In this document: in pieces, positions 19,801 through 28,004 of the stretch
Layout: each line of letters begins with the position of its first letter
Numbering within the stretch: position 1 is the first letter of the stretch
Origin: an uncultured Flavonifractor sp.
GTDB lineage: Bacteria; Bacillota; Clostridia; Oscillospirales; Oscillospiraceae
Length of the DNA stretch: 46,697 nucleotides
Direction: 5' to 3'
Assembly: GCA_944385585.1 (NCBI GenBank)
Contig: CALWXU010000004.1
Span: 1 to 46,697 of the forward strand
The notes under the pieces: generated by a model
What the model was told of the DNA's origin: nothing
The model's input: the letters and a program-made list of their open reading frames with translations, nothing else
The model's database searches: none
Program-made: the position numbers and the translations under genes

Positions 19801-19846
19801 GAAAATGCCCCTCCCCGGGACGGCGGCGCGTCCCGGGGAGGGGCAT
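19801..19846 (-). terminator. terminator of the PrpR-like regulator
   Basis: An 18-bp perfect stem (ATGCCCCTCCCCGGGACG and its complement, 6-nt loop) followed on the minus strand by TTTTCCC, about 40 bases past the regulator's TAG stop. It insulates the downstream operon promoter. Confidence 0.85.
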
Positions 19847-19886
19847 GGGGGGTGCCTGGGGCGTGGCGGCACTGCTCGGACAGGCC

Positions 19887-21791
19887 CTAGTAGGAGAAGT
19901 CCGGCTTGATGCCGTATTTCTTGATATAGCGCCAAAGGGTGGTCTTGCTCACCCCCAGCTCGGCGGCCACCTTGCCGCGGTTGCCGTCGTACCGGCGCAG
20001 CAGCTCCGCCACCTCGGCGGCCTTCTGGTCCTTGAAGAGGACCAGGGTCTCCCCGTCCGCCATCAGGCGGGGGGTGACCTCCTCCATCTGCCTGCGGACG
20101 AAGCCCTCGTCGATGCTGCGCTTCTCGGTCAGGAGCACCATCCGCTCGCAGACGTTGTTGACCTGGTCCAGGTTGCCCGGCCAGTCGCTCTCCTGCAAAA
20201 AACGGCAGGCGCCGTTGGTCAGGTGGACATAGCGGTGGTAGCGCTTCTGCCACTCGTCCAGGTAGAACTTCACCCAGCCCAGGATGTCCTCCCGGCGGCG
20301 CCGGAGAGGGGGCAGCTTCAGGTTGAGCACGCTGAGGGCGTAGTAGAGGTCGTCCCGGAAGGCCCCCTGCTCGATGCGGGGCGCCAGGCTGGCCTCCGTG
20401 GAGGCGATCACCCGCACGCTGGCGGCCACCGGCCGGTTGGAGCCGTTGTGGAGGAATTTGCCCCGGATCAGGTTGAGCAGCTTGTACTGGGTCTCCATGG
20501 GCAGGGCCTCCACATGGCCCAGGTAGAGGGTGCCGTCCTGGGCCAGCTCCGCCAGGCAGGCGGGGCTGTCCTTTTTTGTGGTGTAGTTGCCGAAGAGCAT
20601 GTTGTCCAGCGTCTCCGGCAGCCAGGCGCTGCAGTCCAGGGGGACAAAGGCGTTCCCCTTGGCCAGGCTCTCGTTGTGGATGCACTGGGCCAGAATCCCC
20701 TTGCCGGCGCCCGGCTCCCCCACCAGGAGGATGGGGGCGGGGTACTTGGCGATGCGCTTGGCCAGGGCCAGCGTGGGGGCGATGTCCTTGCAGAGCGGGG
20801 CGATCTTGTCAAAGCTGTACCGGGCGATGTAGCCCCGCTGGTACAGCTCCCGCCGCAGCTCGCTGTCCATCTCGATGATGCGGCGGCCCTCGTGGAAGGT
20901 CAGGATGGCCCCCTCCAGCGCGTCGTCGATGCGGATGGGCGCCAGGTTGGCCACCACCGCCCGGTGCTGGATGTCCATCACGAAGGCGTAGGCCTCCTGC
21001 CCGCGGACCAGGGCGTCCTCCAGCAGCTGGGGGTTCAGCTCCGGCATGACCTGGGCCGCCTCCCGGCCCAGCAGCTCCCCGGGGGTGCGCTCCAGCAGGT
21101 TGCAGGCCACCCGGTTGATCCGGCGGATCACGCCGCTCCGGTCCAGCTGCAGGATACCGCCGAACACGTTGTCCAGCAGGGTGGCCATCTCGGCGCTGTT
21201 GTGCTTCTCCAGGTCCATGGCGTAGCACACCCGGGTGGCGGTGTCCAGGGCGTACCGCAGGCTCTCCCTTCCGGAGGAGAAGAACCGGCAGGGGAGGTTG
21301 CGCAGCCGGGCCTGCTGGCACACCATCTCCCCGCCCATCACCGCCTGGCAGCCGTCCTGGATGGCCTGGGACACCACGTCGGCCTGGCTCTCCTGGCGGA
21401 CCAGGATATAGCGGTGCAGCCGCACGCCGAAGAGCTCGTCAAACTGGCTGGTGTCCCCCACCACGCTGCGGCCCAGGGCGATCAGGCCGATGTGGGGCCG
21501 CTCCGTCCCCAGGTCCTGCTTCAGGGCCAGCAGGGTCCTGCCCAGCTCCTGGGTGGTGATCTGCAGCTCCACCAGCGGGATCTTCACCGTCTCCTTGATG
21601 ATCCGGGCCTGGACGCCCCGGGCGATGATCAGCTCACAGCCCTCCCGCTCCAGCTCCCGCGCCCGGGCGGCGACCTCTCCGGTGTGCACGTATTCCACGC
21701 ACATGACGTGGAAGCCGGGGTAGTCCGGGACCAGCTCCCGGGCCATGTCGCACATCTCCGGAAAGGGGAGCAGCATGGCCACCTTTACCAT
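19887..21791 (-). CDS. PrpR-like regulator with degenerate AAA+ domain
   Basis: A 634-residue regulator. Residues about 1-185 are a PrpR-N sensor domain and about 200-305 a PAS domain (LLDNVFGGILQLDRSGVIRR). Residues about 325-560 form an AAA+ domain, and about 598-628 a Fis-type helix-turn-helix (GNRGKVAAELGVSKTTLWRY). Walker A is intact (GEPGAGKG, 358-365). The Walker B acids are replaced (GTLYLGHV at 420-427, normally GTLFLDEI). The GAFTGA sigma-54 contact loop is missing after LFG at 399-401. The sensor II motif WPGNVREL reads WPGNLDQV at 537-544. It probably acts as a DNA-binding sensor at an ordinary promoter, likely that of the adjacent aldarate operon. The stop is TAG. Confidence 0.88.
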   Translation of the reverse strand: MVKVAMLLPFPEMCDMARELVPDYPGFHVMCVEYVHTGEVAARARELEREGCELIIARGVQARIIKETVKIPLVELQITTQELGRTLLALKQDLGTERPHIGLIALGRSVVGDTSQFDELFGVRLHRYILVRQESQADVVSQAIQDGCQAVMGGEMVCQQARLRNLPCRFFSSGRESLRYALDTATRVCYAMDLEKHNSAEMATLLDNVFGGILQLDRSGVIRRINRVACNLLERTPGELLGREAAQVMPELNPQLLEDALVRGQEAYAFVMDIQHRAVVANLAPIRIDDALEGAILTFHEGRRIIEMDSELRRELYQRGYIARYSFDKIAPLCKDIAPTLALAKRIAKYPAPILLVGEPGAGKGILAQCIHNESLAKGNAFVPLDCSAWLPETLDNMLFGNYTTKKDSPACLAELAQDGTLYLGHVEALPMETQYKLLNLIRGKFLHNGSNRPVAASVRVIASTEASLAPRIEQGAFRDDLYYALSVLNLKLPPLRRRREDILGWVKFYLDEWQKRYHRYVHLTNGACRFLQESDWPGNLDQVNNVCERMVLLTEKRSIDEGFVRRQMEEVTPRLMADGETLVLFKDQKAAEVAELLRRYDGNRGKVAAELGVSKTTLWRYIKKYGIKPDFSY

Positions 21792-21896
21792 AATGGGTCA
21801 CCCCTTCCCCGCCCCGACGGCGCAGCTGCCGGGGACGGCCTGTTTTGACTGCCCCTATTGTAGCCCCGGCGGCTCCGTCCCGTCAAGCGGGCCGGG

Positions 21897-21945
21897 GTGA
21901 AACATTGATTTCACAGGAGGCCGGAAAATTTCAGAGAAGTTGAAA
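21897..21945. promoter_or_regulatory. paired TTTCA/TGAAA dyads between regulator and DUF362 gene
   Basis: Two inverted repeats: GTGAAA-N6-TTTCAC (21897-21914) and TTTCA-N7-TGAAA (21929-21945). Their centres are about 31-32 bp, three helical turns, apart. They lie in the 303-bp divergent gap between the PrpR-like gene (21791, minus) and the DUF362 gene (22095, plus), and share the TTTCA unit found upstream of dctQ. Probable binding sites of the regulator. Nothing else recognisable is in this gap except a possible -10 (TATGAT at 22040-22045) for the DUF362 gene. Confidence 0.55.
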
Positions 21946-22094
21946 GGACCGTTTAAAACGGGGAAAAAATCACGGGAACGCCAATTTTGCCCGGGGGATT
22001 TGGGGCAGTTTGCACATGGAAAAAAAGGGCGTGGTTTGCTATGATGACAGGTATCACAGGCGGAGACAGCGGCAGAGCAGAAAGGAGCAACCCA

Positions 22095-23162
22095 ATGAGC
22101 CAAATCTATGAGATCTTCGGCGCCGACGCCCACGCCATGACCCGGGCCCTGCTGGAGGGGGCGGACGCGGCCCGCCTCCTCCCCGCCGGGGCGGACGTGG
22201 CCCTCAAGCCCAACCTGGTGCTGGACGCGGCCCCGGAGACCGGGGCCACCACCCACGCCGGGGTCCTCTCCGGGACCATCGAGTACCTGCTGGACCACGG
22301 GTTCCGGGACATCTGCGTCATGGAGGGCTCCTGGGTGGGGGCGGACACCGGCCGGGCCTTCCGGGCCGCGGGCTATGAGGCGGTGGCGGAGCGGTACGGC
22401 GTGCCCCTCTACGACCTCAAGCGGGACAAAACCCGCCGGGTGGACACCCCCCTGCGGCCCATGGACATCTGCCGCCGGGCGCTGGACGCGGGGTGCATCA
22501 TCAACCTGCCCGTCCTCAAGGGCCACTGCCAGACCGCCATGACCTGCGCCCTGAAAAACTGCAAGGGCTGCCTGCCAGACCGGGAGAAGCGGCGCTTCCA
22601 CGCCGAGGGGCTCATGGAGCCCATCGCCGCCCTGGCCGCCGCCCTCCGGCCCAAGGTGAGGCTGACCCTTGTGGACAGCATCTGCGGCGACCTGAGCTTT
22701 GAGGAGGGGGGCACCCCCGTCCCCACGGGGCGCATGCTGCTGGGGACGGACCCGGTGCAGCTGGACGCCTACGGCTGCCATCTCATGGGGCTCGACCCGG
22801 CCCAGGTGCCCTGCATCGGCCTGGCCGAGGCCTGGGGCGCCGGGTGCGCGGCCTGGTCGGAGGGGGACATCGTCCGCCTCAACCGGCCCACGGAGGCCTC
22901 CGAGTACCCCGCGCCCTCGGGGACGGTGGCCTCCCTGACCCGGCGCGTCCAGGCCAGGGAGGCCTGCTCGGCCTGCTACGCCAGCCTGGTCCGCGCCCTC
23001 TACCGCGCCCACGGGGCCGGGCGGGACATCGCCATCGGCCAGGGGTGGAAGGGGGTCCCCTTCGACGGCCTGGGCGTGGGGGCCTGCTGCAGCTGCGCCC
23101 GGGAACAGGTCCCGGGCTGCCCGCCCTCGGCCGAGGAGATTCTCCGCGTCCTGGCCAGGTGA
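22095..23162 (+). CDS. DUF362-domain protein
   Basis: A 355-residue protein of the DUF362 family. Landmarks are VALKPNLVLDAAPETGATTH near residues 35-55, INLPVLKGHCQTAMTCALKNCKGCLPDREKRRFH near 135-170 and LGTDPVQLDAYGCHLMGLDP near 215-235. The family often sits with Fe-S or metalloenzyme systems, and its reaction is unknown. The C-terminus is Cys-rich (ACSACY, then GACCSCAREQVPGC), which may bind a metal or cluster. The start at 22095 has AAAGGAG upstream; the longer open frame before it lacks a ribosome site. It is divergent from the PrpR-like gene and shares its upstream dyads. Confidence 0.85.
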   Translation: MSQIYEIFGADAHAMTRALLEGADAARLLPAGADVALKPNLVLDAAPETGATTHAGVLSGTIEYLLDHGFRDICVMEGSWVGADTGRAFRAAGYEAVAERYGVPLYDLKRDKTRRVDTPLRPMDICRRALDAGCIINLPVLKGHCQTAMTCALKNCKGCLPDREKRRFHAEGLMEPIAALAAALRPKVRLTLVDSICGDLSFEEGGTPVPTGRMLLGTDPVQLDAYGCHLMGLDPAQVPCIGLAEAWGAGCAAWSEGDIVRLNRPTEASEYPAPSGTVASLTRRVQAREACSACYASLVRALYRAHGAGRDIAIGQGWKGVPFDGLGVGACCSCAREQVPGCPPSAEEILRVLAR

Positions 23163-23183
23163 CAGATCTGCTGCAAAAGGGTA

Positions 23184-23212
23184 TTGACAAATTGCTCTCC
23201 AGCCGGTATAAT
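23184..23212 (+). promoter_or_regulatory. consensus promoter of tRNA-Val
   Basis: A perfect TTGACA (23184-23189), a 17-nt spacer and a perfect TATAAT (23207-23212), 14 bases upstream of the mature tRNA 5' end. Confidence 0.92.
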
Positions 23213-23226
23213 AATCTACGCTGTCC

Positions 23227-23302
23227 GGACGATTAGCTCAGCTGGTAGAGCATCCGCTTGACGTGCGGGAGGTCACAAGTTCGAGTCTTGTATCGTCCAC
23301 CA
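23227..23302 (+). tRNA. tRNA-Val (GAC)
   Basis: A 76-nt cloverleaf read by eye: acceptor GGACGAT/ATCGTCC, D arm GCTC...GAGC, anticodon stem TCCGC/GCGGG with loop TTGACGT (anticodon GAC), T arm ACAAG-TTCGAGT-CTTGT, encoded CCA. The 3' half belongs to the genomic island. The displaced original 3' half lies at 36523-36568, where the T stem reads ACAGG/CCTGT. Both versions keep full pairing, so the tRNA stays functional after integration. Confidence 0.97.
23257..23302 (+). repeat. island attachment repeat, tRNA side (attL)
   Basis: 46 nt from the anticodon loop to CCA. It matches 36523-36568 at 43 of 46 positions: the first 21 are identical (the likely crossover block), the three differences fall in the T arm, and the last 15 or so are identical again. 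Two of the three differences are a compensating pair in the T stem. Confidence 0.9.
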
Positions 23303-23303
23303 C

Positions 23304-23339
23304 AAAAACCGCTGTTTTCAATAGGAAACAGTGGTTTTT
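23304..23339 (+). terminator. terminator after tRNA-Val (island-supplied)
   Basis: A 15-16 bp stem (AAAAACCGCTGTTTTC arm) ending in TTTTTC right after the tRNA CCA. The displaced tRNA end at 36570-36603 has its own, different terminator. Confidence 0.85.
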
Positions 23340-23390
23340 CTTAACTTTTTTGTATTTTTGCTCTTTTGCGGAGAGCCTGCATATTTTTTT

Positions 23391-23410
23391 GACCACATTT
23401 CCAGCCACAG
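23391..23410 (+). repeat. island-end repeat, left copy
   Basis: GACCACAT-N4-AGCCACAG, preceded by a T-run. The same motif in the same orientation occurs at 36390-36409 near the other island end, with only the central four bases differing. It may be an arm-type integrase site or a remnant of an older element. Confidence 0.45.
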
Positions 23411-23416
23411 ACAGGG

Positions 23417-23457
23417 AAAAACCGCCCTTCGGAAGCACTGCTTCCGAAGGGCGGTTT
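23417..23457 (-). terminator. terminator of the integrase gene
   Basis: An 18-bp perfect stem (arms 23419-23436 and 23440-23457) with a 3-nt loop, followed by TTTTT on the minus strand, a few bases past the integrase stop. Confidence 0.88.
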
Positions 23458-23464
23458 GCTGTAT

Positions 23465-24817
23465 TCAGCCAGCTTTGCCCGGTGCCGGAAGGGCGGCGAT
23501 CTCCGCCTTCATCTCCCGAATCAGCTCGGCCAGCTTCACCTCGCACTCGGCCTCCGTTTTCGCGTAGACGTTTCGTGCCATGCGCTTCCCGTTGACCTTG
23601 GGAGAGTAGCGGCCCTCCCACAGGTGGTCGCTGATCCGGGAGATACACCCGGTGCCCGGCCTGCGGTATCTGCTCTTAACAGGCTGGAAGACGGTCCTGC
23701 TGGGCGGTTTCGGTATTTCCTTATGCGGCAGCTCTGTCCCGGTGATGGCCCGGTCGATTTTATCCGCCGCCTTCCGCCGCATCTCGTCGGTAACATGGGC
23801 GTAGACGTTCAACGTGGTAGCACTGGACACGTGGCCAATGATGGTGGACAGCGTCTTGACGTCCATCCCGTGCTCCAGAGCGCTGGTGGCGAAGGTGTGC
23901 CGCAGATCATGGAAGCGGGCGGCGGGGCAGCTAGCCCGCTTCAGCACGACGGACAGCTTCTTCCGTACCGCGGCGGGATCCAGCGGGGAGTCCTCCTTTT
24001 GGGGAGAGGGGAACATCCACCGGGAACCGACGCCCTGCCGGTACTGTTCCAGGACCTTTAAGACGGGAGCGGGCAGGAGAATGCTCCGACGGGAGGCCTG
24101 GGTCTTGGGCTGGGAGACCACCAGCTTCCCCTGGATGCGCTGGACCTGCCGCTCTATCCGCAGAGCGCCGGTGCGGAAGTCCAGGTCATCCCACCGGAGG
24201 GCCAGGATCTCCCCCCGGCGCAGGCCGGTGGTCAGTTCCAGCAGGAGCAGCTCGAAGCAGCCGTCCTCCTTGGCCTGGATCAGCAGGCGCTGGATCTCTT
24301 CTCCCGTCAGCACCCGCATCTCTTTAGGGTGGGTGATAGGAGCTTTGCAGGCATCCGCGGGATTTTTTAGAATCAACCCCTGCGCCACTGCCTGATTCAG
24401 CGCCACCCGGCAGGTCACATGACAGCTCTTTACCATCCGGTCGGACAGTCCCGAACCGTATTGCTCCACCCGCAGGAGCCGGCCTCCCTCCTTCAGTCGG
24501 CTGTAGAACTGCTGGAGGTTCGCCGCGGTCAGTTTGGCCAGGGGGATGGCGCCCAACTCCGGAATGATGTGCTGGTAGATGCGGTTTTCATAGTCCGCCT
24601 GGGTCTTGGGCCGAATCCTGGGTTTGCACTCCTTCTGATACCAGCAGTCCAGCCAGGCACCGAAGGTCATGTCCGCTTTTGGCTTTTCCTGTTTAGGCTT
24701 ACCAGGCCCCTGAAGGCCGGCCTTCAATGCTTTCAGTTTTGCACTGCACTCCGATTTGGTCTTTGCCAGTACGTTTTTTGTCTTGGGGAGCCCGTTTTCA
24801 TCGTATGACGACCCCAT
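23465..24817 (-). pseudogene. tyrosine integrase, 5'-truncated
   Basis: A tyrosine recombinase of 450 readable codons. The core-binding domain covers about residues 50-150. The catalytic domain has all active residues: Arg200 (TTGLRRGE), Lys238, His303 and Arg306 (HDLRHTF), His329 (IIGHVS) and Tyr339 (LNVYAHV). An AP2-like arm domain is appended at the C-terminus (LWEGRYSPKVNGKRMARNVY). The N-terminal arm domain begins abruptly at YDENGLPKTKNVLAKTKSEC, which in relatives follows about 20-60 more residues. The nominal ATG at 24817 has no ribosome site and lies inside the neighbouring GH3 fragment. Hence the gene is 5'-truncated and probably unexpressed. It ends in TGA. Confidence 0.82.
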
Positions 24818-25898
24818 ATGGGAGGATCTGCTGGACCAGCTGACCTACTCGGATCTGTCCCGCCTATGTGCTGTGGGCCTGCGGATGACCGTCTCCCTGG
24901 AGTCCATTGGCAAACCGGAGACCCTGGATCACAACGGCCCCTCCGGTGTGACACAGCCGTACTCTTCTGGAGCCAATGGGTATGCCAACCAGACCAACGA
25001 CCCAGACAAGGATATGACCGGGACCTGCTATCCCTGCAACGGCATCGTGGCCGCTACCATGAATGACCAGCTGGTGCAGGAGATGGGCGAGCTCATCGGC
25101 GAGGACGCCATGTGGGCCGGATATGCCGGCATCTACGGCAGCGGTCTGAACATCCATCGCACCCCATACGCCGGCCGTGTATTTGAGTACTACTCCGAAG
25201 ACGGCATCCTCACCGGCCTGATTGACACCTATGAAACTATCGGCATCCAGTCTAAGGGTGTCTATGTGTACAACAAGCACTTTGCGCTCAACGAGCAGGA
25301 ACTGCAGCGGCAGGGCCTGGCCACCTGGTGCAATGAACAGGCCATGCGAGAGATCTACCTGCGGGCCTTTGAGCTGCCTATCGTGGACGCCGGCGCGAAG
25401 TGTGTCATGACCGCCTTCAACCGCATCGGTGCGGTGTGGTCCGGCGCATGTCACAAACTGCTCACCGACTGGCTCCGGGGCGAGGCCGGCATGACTGGCT
25501 TTGCGGTAACCGATATGTACGAGGGCGACTATATGAGCAAGCCCCATGAGGTGCTGGCGGGCAACGACATCCCCGACAACTTCCCCGGCACCACTGGCAC
25601 AGGTGGAACCACCACAACCACTGGTGATCTGGGTGTCGAGTTTGCCGAATATGGCCCCGATGGGGCCACTCCAAACGCCCCGCTGGCCCAGGCAATGCGG
25701 GAGTCCGCCCACCGGCTTCTTTACACGGTGCTCCACTCTCGGGGCATGGACGGCATCGGGGTCCACACCAGCATTGTGGCCGTCACCCCCTGGTGGCAGA
25801 TGGCACTCAATGTGGCGCAGATCGTGCTCGCAGTGCTGAGTGCCGCCGCTGTGGCGCTGTTGGTCGTGGACATGGTTCCTCGTAAGAAAAAAACCTAA
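24805..25898 (+). pseudogene. GH3 glycosidase, 5'-truncated, C-terminal membrane anchor
   Basis: A fragment of a family 3 glycoside hydrolase beginning at about DDPIWEDLLDQLTYSDLSRL, a TIM-barrel entry motif, with no start codon or ribosome site. About 350 residues remain: SIGKPETLDHNGPSG, NIHRTPYAGRVFEYYSEDG, KHFALNEQE, and GFAVTDMYEGDYM, where the Asp after Thr is the expected nucleophile. The end is one membrane helix (residues around WWQMALNVAQIVLAVLSAAA) and a KKKT tail. Because the barrel is last, the intact protein probably had the swapped domain order (C domain first) known in some rumen and gut GH3 enzymes. The lost half was removed by the same event that truncated the integrase. Confidence 0.82.
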
Positions 25899-26006
25899 AT
25901 TCTGTTTGTGGCGGGCGTAGCCGCCCGGAATAGCCACTGCCGACGAGGCTCGGTATTCAACGACGGGCCCTGTATGGCAAATGTGTCAGGAAAGAGGTGA
26001 GGAGAA

Positions 26007-27929
26007 ATGACGCGAGCATATATCAGCTTGAACGGGGAATGGACCTTTCACGGGCCGAATGGTAGTGTGGAGCAGGTGAACATTCCCCACACCTGGAACG
26101 GAAAAGACGGCCAGGATGGCGGAAACGACTACTGGCGGGGTACCTGTACTTACGAAAAGATCTTCCGCCGGCCGGAGTTTGACCCGGAGAAGCAGCGGGT
26201 GTATCTGGAGTTCCAGGGAGTCAACTCGACGGCTGACGTGGAGATCAACGGGAGCCTGACGGTTCACCATGACGGAGGGTACTCCACCTTCCGGGCGGAT
26301 ATCACCGAGATGCTCCAGGAGGAGAACCGCCTCACAGTCCGTGTGGACAACAGTGTGAACGACAGAGTATACCCCCAGAAGGCAGACTTTACCTTCTACG
26401 GAGGCATCTACCGGGACGTAGCTCTAATTGTAGTGAGCCAGAACCATTTTGACCTGGACTACTTCGGTGGCAAGGGCATAAAGATCACCCCGAAGTTGGA
26501 GAAAGGCTGCGGAAAAATCCGTGTGGAGACCTTTGTGACCGGGACGGGGACAGCGGAGATTGTCCTTTTGGACGCAGATGGAAAACAGGTGGCGTCCGGA
26601 GAGGGGCGGGACATCGTTCTGGACATTCCCGATGTCCATCTGTGGAATGGCCTGGATGATCCCTATTTGTACCGGGCCGTGGCCCGGCTTGTGAAGGACG
26701 ACGAGGTGGTGGATCAGGTGGAAGATCACTTTGGTGTGCGGGTGTTCGAGGTGAACCCGAAAAAGGGATTCTTCCTCAACGGCCGATCCTACCCCTTGCG
26801 CGGGGTGTGCCGGCACCAGGACCGGCCAGGGATCGGCAACGCTATTAGTCAGGCTATCCATGAGGAGGACATGGCCCTCATCCGGGAGATCGGGGCCAAT
26901 ACCATCCGCCTGGCTCACTACCAACACGACCAGTATTTCTACGATCTGTGCGACAAGTATGGCCTCATCGTCTGGGCTGAGATTCCATATATCTCGGAGC
27001 ATATGCCCAACGGCAGAGAAAACACCATCAGTCAGATGACCGAGCTTATCGTCCAGAACTACAACCACCCCTCCATCGTGTGCTGGGGTGTGTCCAATGA
27101 GATTACCATCTCCACCAAAAACAAGAGGGACATGCTGGATAACCACAGGGCACTGAATGACCTGTGCCATCGATTGGATCCCACCCGGTTCACTACCTTG
27201 GCGTGCTACGCTATGTGTGGCCCATTCAACCGCTCGGCCCACATCACGGACGTCGTATCCTGGAACCTCTATCTGGGCTGGTACGTGCCAGGGCTGTGGC
27301 TCAACGACATGTGGGTGAAATTTTTCCACACAGTCTACCCAAACAGGTGCCTGGGCTTTTCAGAGTACGGGTGTGAAGCCATGCCCAACCTCCATGCATC
27401 CCATCCCCGCCGTGGTGACCATACGGAAGAGTACCAGTGCGTGTACCATGAATACATGCTACGCTTCTTTGACCGGAATCCCTGGATGTGGGGCACCCAT
27501 GTGTGGAACATGTTTGATTTCGCCGCAGATGCCCGGGATCAAGGGGGGGAGCCCGGGATGAATCACAAGGGCCTGGTAACCTTTGACCGAAAGACACGAA
27601 AGGACAGCTTCTACGCGTACAAGGCGTGGTGGAGCAAGGAACCCTTCGTGCATCTGTGCGGGAAACGGTATGTGGACCGGCCGGAGTCTGAGACTATGGT
27701 GAAGGTGTACTCCAATTAGCCCTCCGTATCCCTGTATGTCAACGGGAAGCTGTTCTCTGAGCAGCGGGGGGACAAGGTATTTACTTTTCGGATACCTCTG
27801 GGCGAGGGCGAAACCCGGCTGGAGGTTCACTCCGGCGAGCTAACGGACAGCGCTGTGCTCCGGCGGGTGGACGGGCCTAACCCGGCCTACACTCTGGTCA
27901 AGCATAAAAAAAGCCAGAACTGGGTGTGA
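26007..27929 (+). pseudogene. GH2 glycosidase, probable beta-glucuronidase, interrupted by one TAG
   Basis: A family 2 glycoside hydrolase: sugar-binding domain to about residue 145, Ig-like domain to about 250, TIM barrel after. The acid/base is Glu365 in GVSNEI and the nucleophile is Glu453 in GFSEYG. The barrel end has N519-H-K521, an NxK pattern like the carboxylate-binding pair of beta-glucuronidases, though related GH2 galactosidases can look similar; the uxa/uxu neighbours favour glucuronidase. Codon 571 is TAG (27717-27719). The frame then stays open for 69 more sensible residues (PSVSLYVNGKLFSEQ onward) to TGA. GH2 relatives commonly read YSNQ here, so CAG to TAG is the likely change. 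The shortened enzyme keeps both catalytic residues and may still work. Ribosome site GAGGTGAGGAG. Confidence 0.85.
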
Positions 27930-28004
27930 TCCCGGTGCCCGCCGGGCATGCTGCGATCTTCGTCCCTGTGCGGGCAAAACTAAGATGAAGGAGCTTGAGC
28001 TTTT

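Noticed and set aside
21855-23012. Long minus-strand frame opposite the DUF362 gene
   Set aside because: Composition is typical of an antisense shadow, while the plus strand encodes a clear DUF362 protein with a ribosome site.
26007-27929. A frameshift as the cause of the GH2 interruption
   Set aside because: The frame continues unchanged with family-like sequence directly after TAG, so it is a single-codon change.
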